Source of the DNA: Planctomycetota bacterium
GTDB lineage: Bacteria > Planctomycetota > UBA1135 > GCA-002686595
Assembly: GCA_020638875.1 (NCBI GenBank)
Contig: JACKHS010000038.1
Location: 1-23,838 of the forward strand
Direction of reading: 5' to 3'
Length of the DNA: 23,838 nt
Position numbers and translations under genes: made by a program. This document shows, piece by piece, positions 15,698 through 22,044 of the stretch. Position 1 is the stretch's first letter; every line of letters begins with the position of its first letter. The notes beneath the pieces are model-generated. The model made no database searches. It had not been told where the DNA came from and saw only the letters and a program-made list of their open reading frames with translations.

Positions 15698-16729
15698 ATG
15701 AGAGCCCTCATCGTGCGCGCGACCGGCAGCCCGGTCGCCGGACAGGTCGAGTTCGTCCACGACGCGGCGACGCCGGAGCCGGGGCCCGGCGAGGTGCTCG
15801 TACGCACCGAGGCCTCGGCGCTCAACCACCTCGACCTGTGGGTCGGGCGAGGCATGCCCGGCATCACCCTGGCCTGGCCGCACGTGGGAGGGTCCGACGG
15901 CGCCGGCGTGGTCGAGGCCGTGGGCGAGGGGGTCGACGCCGCGTGGCTCGGACGGCGCGTGTTGCTCGACGCGGCGGTGCCGGTTCCCGAGCGTCCGCAC
16001 CCCGAGCGCATGCCCGCGGCGCCCGATCTGGCGATGATCGGCGAGCACGGACCGGGGACGCATCGCGAGCGCTTCACCGCTCCCGTGGGCAACGTGCTCG
16101 ACGTCGGCGACGCGGACCCGGTCGCCGCGGCGGCCTTCGCGTTGGCGCACCTGACCGCCTGGCGCATGCTCGTGACGCGCGCCGGCGTGCGCGCGGGCGA
16201 CCTCGTGCTCGTCACCGGCATCGGCGGCGGCGTGGCGCTGGCCGCGCTGGCCCTGGCGAAGCACCTGGGATGCCGCGTGATCGTGACCAGCCGCAGCGAG
16301 CAGAAGCTGGCGCGCGCGCTCGAACTCGGCGCCGACCACGCGGTGCTCGACTCGGGGACGGACTGGTCGCGCGAGGTGCGCGGACTGACGCACAAGCGCG
16401 GCGTCGACGTGTGCGTCGACTCGATCGGCGCGGCGACGCACCTGGCGTGCCTCAAGTCGCTGGCCCGCGGAGGCACGCTGGTCACCTGCGGTTGCACGTC
16501 GGGACCCGCGCCGACCACCGACCTGGCGCGGGTCTTCTGGAACCAGCAGCGCATCGTCGGCTCGACGATGGGCGACATGCACGAGTTCCGGCAGGTCGTC
16601 GCGCTGTTCCTGTCGGGTGCCGTCGCGCCGGTGATCGACCGCGTCTACGAGGCGTCCGACGGACGGGCCGCGTACGAGCGCCTCGAGTCGCAGCAGCAGT
16701 TCGGCAAGATCGTCCTGCGCTGGAGCTGA
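15698..16729 (+). CDS. MDR-superfamily oxidoreductase (quinone oxidoreductase / alcohol dehydrogenase-like)
   Basis: A 343-residue protein with the two-domain medium-chain dehydrogenase fold. The GroES-like N-terminal domain shows PGPGEVLVR (28-36), ALNHLDLWVGRG (41-52) and PHVGGSDGAGVV (61-72). The nucleotide-binding domain has VTGIGGGVALAALALAK (172-188) and a basic SRSEQKL (198-204) favouring NADPH. The usual zinc-binding cysteine loop is replaced by VPVPERPHPERMPAAPD (94-110) with no cysteines, and the catalytic-zinc cysteine position carries Asn43. The enzyme is therefore probably zinc-independent, reducing enones or quinones in the cytoplasm. The exact substrate is unknown. An ATG nine bases earlier (15689) is in frame, but the TAGCAT box and domain alignment favour 15698. 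The stop is 13 nt from that of the convergent gene at 16743, with no room for separate terminators. Confidence 0.9.
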   Translation: MRALIVRATGSPVAGQVEFVHDAATPEPGPGEVLVRTEASALNHLDLWVGRGMPGITLAWPHVGGSDGAGVVEAVGEGVDAAWLGRRVLLDAAVPVPERPHPERMPAAPDLAMIGEHGPGTHRERFTAPVGNVLDVGDADPVAAAAFALAHLTAWRMLVTRAGVRAGDLVLVTGIGGGVALAALALAKHLGCRVIVTSRSEQKLARALELGADHAVLDSGTDWSREVRGLTHKRGVDVCVDSIGAATHLACLKSLARGGTLVTCGCTSGPAPTTDLARVFWNQQRIVGSTMGDMHEFRQVVALFLSGAVAPVIDRVYEASDGRAAYERLESQQQFGKIVLRWS

Positions 16730-16742
16730 CGCGCGCCGTCCT

Positions 16743-17936
16743 TCAGCCGTCGACCACGCTCACGCTGCGGTGGATGGCGAGCGGACCCGAGCCCGAGGTG
16801 GCGATCATCCCGCCCGAGCGGGCGTCCTGCTCGACGGAGATGCGGCCCTTGAGGTCGAGCGACTCGACGCGAGCGCCGTCGGCCAGCACGACGCACGTCC
16901 CGGCGAGCTTGCCCTTGAGTCCCACGCTGCCGTCGCCGAGTTCGGCCTCGCCGCGCAGGCGCGCGGTCACGTCGAACGTGCCGCGCGGGCCGTCGACCGA
17001 GCGCAGCACGAGCACCACGTCGTCGACTTCGAGCTGCTCGATGGGCAGGCCGAGCATGCGCTTGGCCGACTGGCTGTCGAGCGCGATCGTGTCACCCGGG
17101 TCGAGCGGCAGGTCGACGCCGTGCACGACCGACGCCAGCGGCGGATCTCCCGCCACGGTGGCCAGGGTGCGCCCGATGATGGCGACGTCCTTCTCGGGCG
17201 CGGGCTTGCCGGTGTTCTTGCCGCTGGTCTTGGTGACCTGCGGCAGGCCGCCCGCGGGGTCGTCGACCGCGATGTAGGACTTGCCGTGCACGCGGTGCTC
17301 GTCCTGCTTCTTGCCCACGATGGGCAGCGTGCGCGTCTGGCGGCTGACGACGTACTCGACCGCGTGTGCGGCGCGACCGTCGACCGGCGCCAGCCGTTCG
17401 ACGCGCAGCGTCTCGCTCTCGCGCATCTCGTACGTCACCGAGGGACTGAAGAGTCCCACGTCGATCTCGGCGTCGAGCTCGAGGTCGAGCCGCGTGACGT
17501 ACTCGAGCCGCACGCCCACCGGCTCGCCGCGCGGTCGCAGCCTCATCGCCGCGTCGGGACGCTCGATCGGCGCCGCGGCGTTCGTCCCGTCGGGGACGTC
17601 CCCGGGGTCCGCGGTCGCCTCGACGTCGCTCGGCGGCCAGTCGTCCGGCGGCGGCGGGACGTGCCCGCGCGGCGGCTCGTTGCGCGGTGCGTCGCCGCTC
17701 GGGATCTGCGACGGCGCGGGGGCGGGCGTGTCGCGGCCGGTCGCGGGGGCGTCCGGCGTCGGCTCGCCGACCGGGTGCGACGTCGCGGGACCTTCGTCGG
17801 CCTCGCTGCCGTCCCGTGCCCGGGCGCTCGTCGACGTGGGATCGCGCGCGGGCGCCGGCGGGCTCGTCACCCAGCTCCAGGTGCTGACGCCCACGTAGAG
17901 CACCACGGCGACGGCGGCGAGCAGGCTCGTGCGCAC
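16743..17936 (-). CDS. membrane-anchored protein with proline-rich stalk and unknown extracytoplasmic domain
   Basis: A 397-residue protein I cannot assign to a family. A single N-terminal helix (4-22, LLAAVAVVLYVGVSTW) is followed by a stalk of ~110 residues rich in Pro, Ala, Asp and Thr (25-135). A compact beta-rich domain fills ~138-397 (VRLEYVTRLDLELDAE, then repeated strands such as VHGVDLPLDPGDTIALD and GLKGKLAGTCVVL). One cysteine is present at 348. The layout is that of a surface or periplasmic protein held off the membrane by a flexible stalk. The start is uncertain: GTG 17936 is chosen because it directly precedes the helix, and TTG 17939 is possible. There is no Shine-Dalgarno. A TAAGAT box at 17992-17997 gives a leader of about 50 nt. 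The gene is divergent from the cupin gene. Confidence 0.65.
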   Translation of the reverse strand: MRTSLLAAVAVVLYVGVSTWSWVTSPPAPARDPTSTSARARDGSEADEGPATSHPVGEPTPDAPATGRDTPAPAPSQIPSGDAPRNEPPRGHVPPPPDDWPPSDVEATADPGDVPDGTNAAAPIERPDAAMRLRPRGEPVGVRLEYVTRLDLELDAEIDVGLFSPSVTYEMRESETLRVERLAPVDGRAAHAVEYVVSRQTRTLPIVGKKQDEHRVHGKSYIAVDDPAGGLPQVTKTSGKNTGKPAPEKDVAIIGRTLATVAGDPPLASVVHGVDLPLDPGDTIALDSQSAKRMLGLPIEQLEVDDVVLVLRSVDGPRGTFDVTARLRGEAELGDGSVGLKGKLAGTCVVLADGARVESLDLKGRISVEQDARSGGMIATSGSGPLAIHRSVSVVDG

Positions 17937-17991
17937 CAATGGAGGGCTCGCGGGCGGGGGAGAAGGGCGGCGGTCCGTCCCGTCGGATCCG

Positions 17992-17997
17992 ATCTTA
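17992..17997 (-). promoter_or_regulatory. candidate -10 box (TAAGAT) for the gene at 17936
   Basis: TAAGAT on the minus strand, 55 nt before GTG 17936. Four of six match the -10 consensus. No clear -35. Confidence 0.35.
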
Positions 17998-18140
17998 CGC
18001 GCCCTCGCGGCCGGAACCGAGCGCGCGCGGACGTGCGCTCGGGCTCCGCGGGCCGTGAGGCTCGGCTCCACCGCCGAGAGCCGTCGTGGTCGACGCGACG
18101 GCGCTGGACAGGGGCGAGCGCGCCCGCGCACCATGCGCGC

Positions 18141-18488
18141 ATGGACACGCCCGAGGTCGCGCCGGGCGTGCGGGTCGACGCGGCGGCGTTGCCGTGGCGT
18201 CCGTCCCCGTACCCGGGCGTGCAGTGGAAGAAGCTCGAGTTCGATCCTGCCGACGGTCGCTCGGCGGTGCTGTTGCGCTTCGAGCCCGGCGCCGCGTACG
18301 GGGCGCACCGGCATCCCGCCGGCGAGACCTACTACGTGCTCGAGGGCTCGCTCGAGGACGGTGCGCAGACCTGGGGCGCGGGGTCGTACGTCCGGCACGC
18401 GCCGGGGTCCGCGCACCGGCCGGCGTCGCGCGCGGGCTGCCTGCTGCTCGTGCTGCTGCCCGCGCCGATCGAGATGCTCGACGGCTGA
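18141..18488 (+). CDS. single-domain cupin, ChrR-like
   Basis: A 115-residue protein that is one small cupin barrel. The metal-site pattern is complete: GAHRHPAGETYYVLEG (55-70) gives His56, His58 and Glu62, and SAHRP (90-94) gives His92. The order and spacing match cupins of the ChrR C-terminal type, which bind zinc or another divalent metal. Possible roles are small-molecule binding, dioxygenase-like chemistry or sensing; no anti-sigma zinc-finger domain is attached. The protein lacks a signal peptide and should be cytoplasmic. No strong ribosome site was found before ATG 18141. The next gene (CLC) starts 59 nt downstream and has its own promoter, so co-transcription is not required. Confidence 0.85.
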   Translation: MDTPEVAPGVRVDAAALPWRPSPYPGVQWKKLEFDPADGRSAVLLRFEPGAAYGAHRHPAGETYYVLEGSLEDGAQTWGAGSYVRHAPGSAHRPASRAGCLLLVLLPAPIEMLDG

Positions 18489-18511
18489 CGCGACGGTTGG
18501 GGTCGGAGCGC

Positions 18512-18540
18512 TTTACTTCGCCGGTCGACCTCCGTAGCGT
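18512..18540 (+). promoter_or_regulatory. promoter of the CLC gene: -35 TTTACT, 17-nt spacer, -10 TAGCGT
   Basis: TTTACT (18512-18517, 4 of 6 to TTGACA) and TAGCGT (18535-18540) are separated by 17 nt. The GTG start at 18548 is 7 nt past the -10 box. This is the best -35/-10 pair seen here and supports leaderless transcription from that GTG. Confidence 0.55.
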
Positions 18541-18547
18541 CGGCCGC

Positions 18548-20560
18548 GTGTCGAAGCTCTCCCGAGCATCCCTGGGCGCACCGCTCATCTACGTGCACGC
18601 CGCCGTGGTGGGCGTGCTGGGCGCGTTCTGCGGCATCGGCTTCCAGGGACTCGTCGACGTCCTGCAGGCCACCGTCACGCGCCGCACGGGACGCATCCTC
18701 GACGTGGCCCGCTCGCTGCCCTGGTGGGAGCGCCTGCTCGTGCCCACGCTCGGCGGCCTCGCCGCCGCGCTCGTGGTGCGCCTGCTCGTCAAGCGCACCT
18801 CGGCCTTCGGCGTCTCCGACCTCATGGAGGTCGTCTCGCTGCGACGGCTGCGGGTGCGCATGGGTTCGACAGTGGGGCGCAGCCTGTCGTCGGCGTGCGT
18901 GATCGCCACCGGCGGTTCGGTCGGCCGCGAGGGACCGATCATCCAGCTCGGCGCGGCCTTCGCGTCGCGCGTGGCGCACTTCGCGAAGGTCGGACCCCGG
19001 CGCGAGGCGATCCTGCTCGGCTGCGGCGTCGCGGCCGGCATGGCCGCCGCGTACAACGCCCCGTTCGCCGGCGCCTTCTTCGTCATGGAGGTGCTGCTGG
19101 CGAACTTCGCCATGGACGTCTTCGTGCCGGTGATCCTGTCGGCCGTGGTCTCGGCACTCGTGATGCACTCGGTGCGCGGCGACGCGGCGATCTACGTGAT
19201 CCCCGGCGACCTGCACCTCGACGGCACCCTGCCGGTGGCGGCGGCGCTGCTGCTGGGCATCCCCGGCGGCGCGCTCGCGGTGCTCTTCATGCGCACCCTC
19301 GACGCAGGCGTGCGCACCTTCGCGCGTCTGCACTGGCCTCCCGAGGCCAAGGCCGCGCTGGGCGGACTCGTGGTGGGCGTCATCGGGCTGGGATTCCCCG
19401 AGGTGTGGGGCAACGGCTACGACGCGACGAGCGAGGTGCTCGCGGCCAAGCTGCCCGTGCTCGGCGTGTTGCTCCCGCTGCTGCTGCTCAAGCCCCTGGC
19501 CACCGGCACCACCGTCGGTTCGGGCGGCGCGGGCGGCGTGTTCACCCCGACCCTGTTCCTGGGCGCCGCCGCGGGGACGCTCTTCGGTCTCGGCTTCCAG
19601 TGGGCCTTCCCGTCGTACGGCGTGCCGGTGGCGGCCTTCGCGGTCATGGGCATGGCCTCGACCATCGCGGGCACGACCCACGCGCCGCTCATGTCGACCA
19701 TGATGCTGTTCGAGATGACGCACAACCGCGGCCTGCTGCTGCCGCTGCTGCTCGTCACGATCAGCGCCGTGGTCACCTCGCGCAGCCTCTCGCGCGACTC
19801 GATCTACACACGCAAGCTGCGCGAGCGGGGCGTCCCCGTCGACGCCAGCCTCGAGGAGCTCACGCTGCGCCAGACGCGCGTGCGCGACGTGATGCGCGCC
19901 CAGCTCGAGCGCGTGCGCGTCGACACGACCTTCGACGACATCCTGCAGCGCTTCCAGGAGACGCGCGCCGACGTGATCTACGTCGTCTCGCACGAGGAGC
20001 GGCTGCTCGGGCGCGTCGACCTGCAGGCGGTCAAGACCTTCCTGAACCAGCCCGAACTGGGACCGATCGTGATCGCCGCCGACGTCATGCAGCCCACCGT
20101 GTGGGTCGACCCCGACCGCTCGTTGGCCGAGATCATCGAGCTCTTCGATTCGCCCGACCTCGAGGAGCTGCCCGTGGTCGAGGGCGACGAGCGCGTGCTG
20201 CTCGGACGCGTCACGCGCCGCGACCTGATCGCGTGCCTCGACCTCGAGGTGCTCAAGCGCCAGTCGCTGCGCGCGCGCTTCATGGTGCAGGACGACTCCG
20301 AGCCGCACTACGTCGAGCTGCCGCGTGGCGTCTCGCTCGCGCGCGTGCCGATCCCGCGTTGGCTGGCGGGACGCACGATCGGCACGAGCGGCCTGCGCGA
20401 GGAGGCGAACCTGACGATCCTGACGCTCGTCGACCGCGACGAGCACGGCGTCGAGCACCGGGTCGTCCCCGACCCCGGCGTCGTCCTGCACCAGGGCCAG
20501 TCGCTCGTGGTGCTCGGCGCGAAGGAGGCCATCGCGGCGTTCCGGGCACGGACGGGGTAG
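18548..20560 (+). CDS. CLC-family chloride channel/transporter with CBS pair and TrkA-C domain
   Basis: A 670-residue inner-membrane protein. The CLC core covers ~12-420 with about ten or more hydrophobic helices. GREGP (126-130) holds the gating glutamate Glu128 and GVFTP (330-334) is the second pore motif. At the internal proton-site position, aligned by PFAGAFFVMEV (172-182), the residue matching E203 of E. coli ClC-ec1 appears to be Val182. This suggests passive channel activity rather than H+/Cl- exchange. The selectivity motif usually read as GSGIP is replaced by GVSDL (88-92). The C-terminal cytoplasmic part has two CBS domains (~443-575), which in other proteins bind adenine nucleotides, and a TrkA-C/RCK-C-like domain (~585-668). 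The start is GTG 18548, supported by the TAGCGT box 7 nt upstream; no Shine-Dalgarno. The repeat copy 2 hairpin follows the stop by 26 nt and probably ends the transcript. Confidence 0.92.
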   Translation: MSKLSRASLGAPLIYVHAAVVGVLGAFCGIGFQGLVDVLQATVTRRTGRILDVARSLPWWERLLVPTLGGLAAALVVRLLVKRTSAFGVSDLMEVVSLRRLRVRMGSTVGRSLSSACVIATGGSVGREGPIIQLGAAFASRVAHFAKVGPRREAILLGCGVAAGMAAAYNAPFAGAFFVMEVLLANFAMDVFVPVILSAVVSALVMHSVRGDAAIYVIPGDLHLDGTLPVAAALLLGIPGGALAVLFMRTLDAGVRTFARLHWPPEAKAALGGLVVGVIGLGFPEVWGNGYDATSEVLAAKLPVLGVLLPLLLLKPLATGTTVGSGGAGGVFTPTLFLGAAAGTLFGLGFQWAFPSYGVPVAAFAVMGMASTIAGTTHAPLMSTMMLFEMTHNRGLLLPLLLVTISAVVTSRSLSRDSIYTRKLRERGVPVDASLEELTLRQTRVRDVMRAQLERVRVDTTFDDILQRFQETRADVIYVVSHEERLLGRVDLQAVKTFLNQPELGPIVIAADVMQPTVWVDPDRSLAEIIELFDSPDLEELPVVEGDERVLLGRVTRRDLIACLDLEVLKRQSLRARFMVQDDSEPHYVELPRGVSLARVPIPRWLAGRTIGTSGLREEANLTILTLVDRDEHGVEHRVVPDPGVVLHQGQSLVVLGAKEAIAAFRARTG

Positions 20561-20586
20561 GACGCAAGGTCGGCCCGAGGCGCGAC

Positions 20587-20654
20587 GCGTCGGGCGACGT
20601 GGGACTGCGGCCAGGTGGGGGAACACCTGGCCTCCGTCCCACATCGCCCGCCGC
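20587..20654 (+). terminator. long hairpin directly after the CLC gene
   Basis: GGCCAGGTG with CACCTGGCC (loop GGGGAA), GTGGGAC with GTCCCAC, and a 12-position outer arm with two mismatches. It starts 26 nt past the stop codon. The counterpart at 5146-5213 follows the S10 gene in the same way. Confidence 0.65.
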
Positions 20655-20800
20655 TTCTCGCGCGGCGCTCCCTTCGCGAGATGAAAGGATGAACGGCTTG
20701 GCGGACGCGAGCAAACCGGCGGCGTCACGCGGCGCCCACCCCGCACGCGCGGCGTTTCAAACGCCGTGTGCGCGCCCGCTGACCATCGTCACGCAGCAGC

Positions 20801-21025
20801 GCGCAGCTTCGGACAGTCCTCGCCGCCTGCGGCGGCTGCGGAACTCGCAGCGCGCTGGGCATGTGCCTCGGGGCGCGCATTCCGGAGCGGGAGGAAGCTC
20901 AGCGCGCTGGGGCGCGGCTTCGCGGCGAATCGGAGAGGGTGTCGAGCCAAAGGATCTTTCGAAGCAGGTGGTGCGCGCCGCCGGGGTGAGTCTCGTGCGT
21001 GAGCATGATCGCGAAGGCTGACGGC
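20801..21025 (+). repeat. near-invariant core of repeat copy 2
   Basis: 225 nt with one base different from copy 1 (20966), flanked by repeat sequence that has diverged about tenfold more. It contains the left 35-nt arm and the stretch around CCAAAGGATCTTTCG, which is unusually AT-rich for this genome. Confidence 0.75.
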
Positions 21026-21320
21026 ATCGAGCTGCGTGCCGGCTTTGGACGGCGCGCCGGCGCGCGTGAATCGCCGACGGCGCTGCGCTCGATACGCTGC
21101 GAGTCGGCGGGGCATGCCGGCGCGTCGTTCACGCGCCCGGCATCGTATGTGCGGACCGGAGGAGCGCAGGGGGCGATCGCCCAGCGAGTTCCGCAGGCGC
21201 CGCAGGCGCCGAGGACTGCTCGAGCGGGGCGGTCGCCCCCGAGCACCCGGAGTGTCCGCACACACGGATCTCCAGCATGCGAGCGACCGCGTGGAGTCGC
21301 CCCCCGCCACCCGCCGCCCC

Positions 21321-21890
21321 TCAGCCTCGCCGAACCGCCTCGGCGAGATCCCCCAACACGCGTTCGACCTCGAGCAGTTCGGCGCCGAACGTCTTCGCCG
21401 CTCGCCAGCCGCGGAGCTGCGTGCCCACTTCGCCGCGATCGGCCCAGGTCTCGTAGAGCGTGTCGCGGGCGGCGCGAGCGGCGTCGCCGCGCTCGGCGAT
21501 CGTCCCCAGGCGGAGGGCCGCGTCGTGCAAGGCGCGTTCGACGGGTGTCGTCGGCTCGCTCGCCGCGAGCACGGTCACGCGGTGGTCGAGGCCGGTCTCG
21601 AGGCCGCGCAGCACGACCTGCAGGAAGGTGCGCCGCCGCCGGATGTGCATCTCGGCGCGCAGCGTCCAGCGCTCGCGCACGACCTCGAGCCAGGGCTCGC
21701 CGTCGAGACCGGTGCGTCCCGACGTGCCGCCTTGCTCGCCCGCGAAGGCCGTGAACGCAGCGAGCTTCTTGCGCGTGCCTGGCAGCAGCGAGAGCAACAC
21801 GCGCTGGATGAGCAGCCCGGCCAGCGCGAGTGCGAACAGGAACAGTGCCGAGTTCGCGAGGATGTTGCCGGGGGAGATGGTGGCGAGCAT
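21321..21890 (-). CDS. small single-helix membrane protein of unknown function
   Basis: A 189-residue protein starting MLATISPGNILANSALFLFA. One long hydrophobic segment (9-37) is followed by a basic cytoplasm-like stretch (GTRKK, 38-42). A soluble domain follows with beta-like strands (EPWLEVVRERWTLRAEMHI, 65-83) and a helical C-terminus rich in Ala, Arg and Glu (114-189). I do not recognise a family. ATG 21890 is chosen because the hydrophobic segment begins there; the open frame upstream to 22037 reads as Arg/Pro-rich. TACCCT lies 6 nt before the ATG with no Shine-Dalgarno, again suggesting a leaderless mRNA. The gene converges on the CLC gene across repeat copy 2. Confidence 0.65.
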   Translation of the reverse strand: MLATISPGNILANSALFLFALALAGLLIQRVLLSLLPGTRKKLAAFTAFAGEQGGTSGRTGLDGEPWLEVVRERWTLRAEMHIRRRRTFLQVVLRGLETGLDHRVTVLAASEPTTPVERALHDAALRLGTIAERGDAARAARDTLYETWADRGEVGTQLRGWRAAKTFGAELLEVERVLGDLAEAVRRG

Positions 21891-21896
21891 GGCTGG

Positions 21897-21902
21897 AGGG
21901 TA
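21897..21902 (-). promoter_or_regulatory. candidate leaderless -10 box (TACCCT) for the gene at 21890
   Basis: TACCCT on the minus strand, 6 nt before the ATG. A weak TTCATC lies 17 nt further upstream as a -35 candidate. Confidence 0.4.
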
Positions 21903-22044
21903 GCGGGCGCGAGAGACGGGATGAAGCCGGCGTCCCTGGGTGGGGCCCCGCTGGGTCATTGGTTCGTGCCCAACCGCCACGGCGCCGCCTGGCCTCGCCG
22001 TGCGCGAGCTGCAGGGCGGCCGCACGCCCGTCGCCATCGGTCGA

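Larger units (their letters stand above)
20562..21308 (+). repeat. ~745 bp inverted repeat, copy 2 (structured, probably non-coding)
   Basis: Reverse complement of 4492-5237. It begins directly after the CLC stop codon and ends about 12 nt from the stop of the convergent gene at 21321, so it fills that 760-bp gap. Besides the 68-nt hairpin at 20587-20654 it has a stem-loop around 20745-20772 that keeps its pairing in copy 1 despite several changed bases. It also has a pair of 35-nt arms (20814-20848 and 21184-21218, two mismatches). Small hairpins of the form GGGGCG-GT-CGCCCC lie near the far end. No protein gene is convincing; a 78-codon frame (20766-21002) is discussed separately. Confidence 0.9.

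Noticed and set aside
18332..20746. 804-residue - strand frame opposite the CLC gene
   Set aside because: It is His/Arg/Asp-rich with no hydrophobic core and crosses into the repeat. The CLC frame has all expected motifs.
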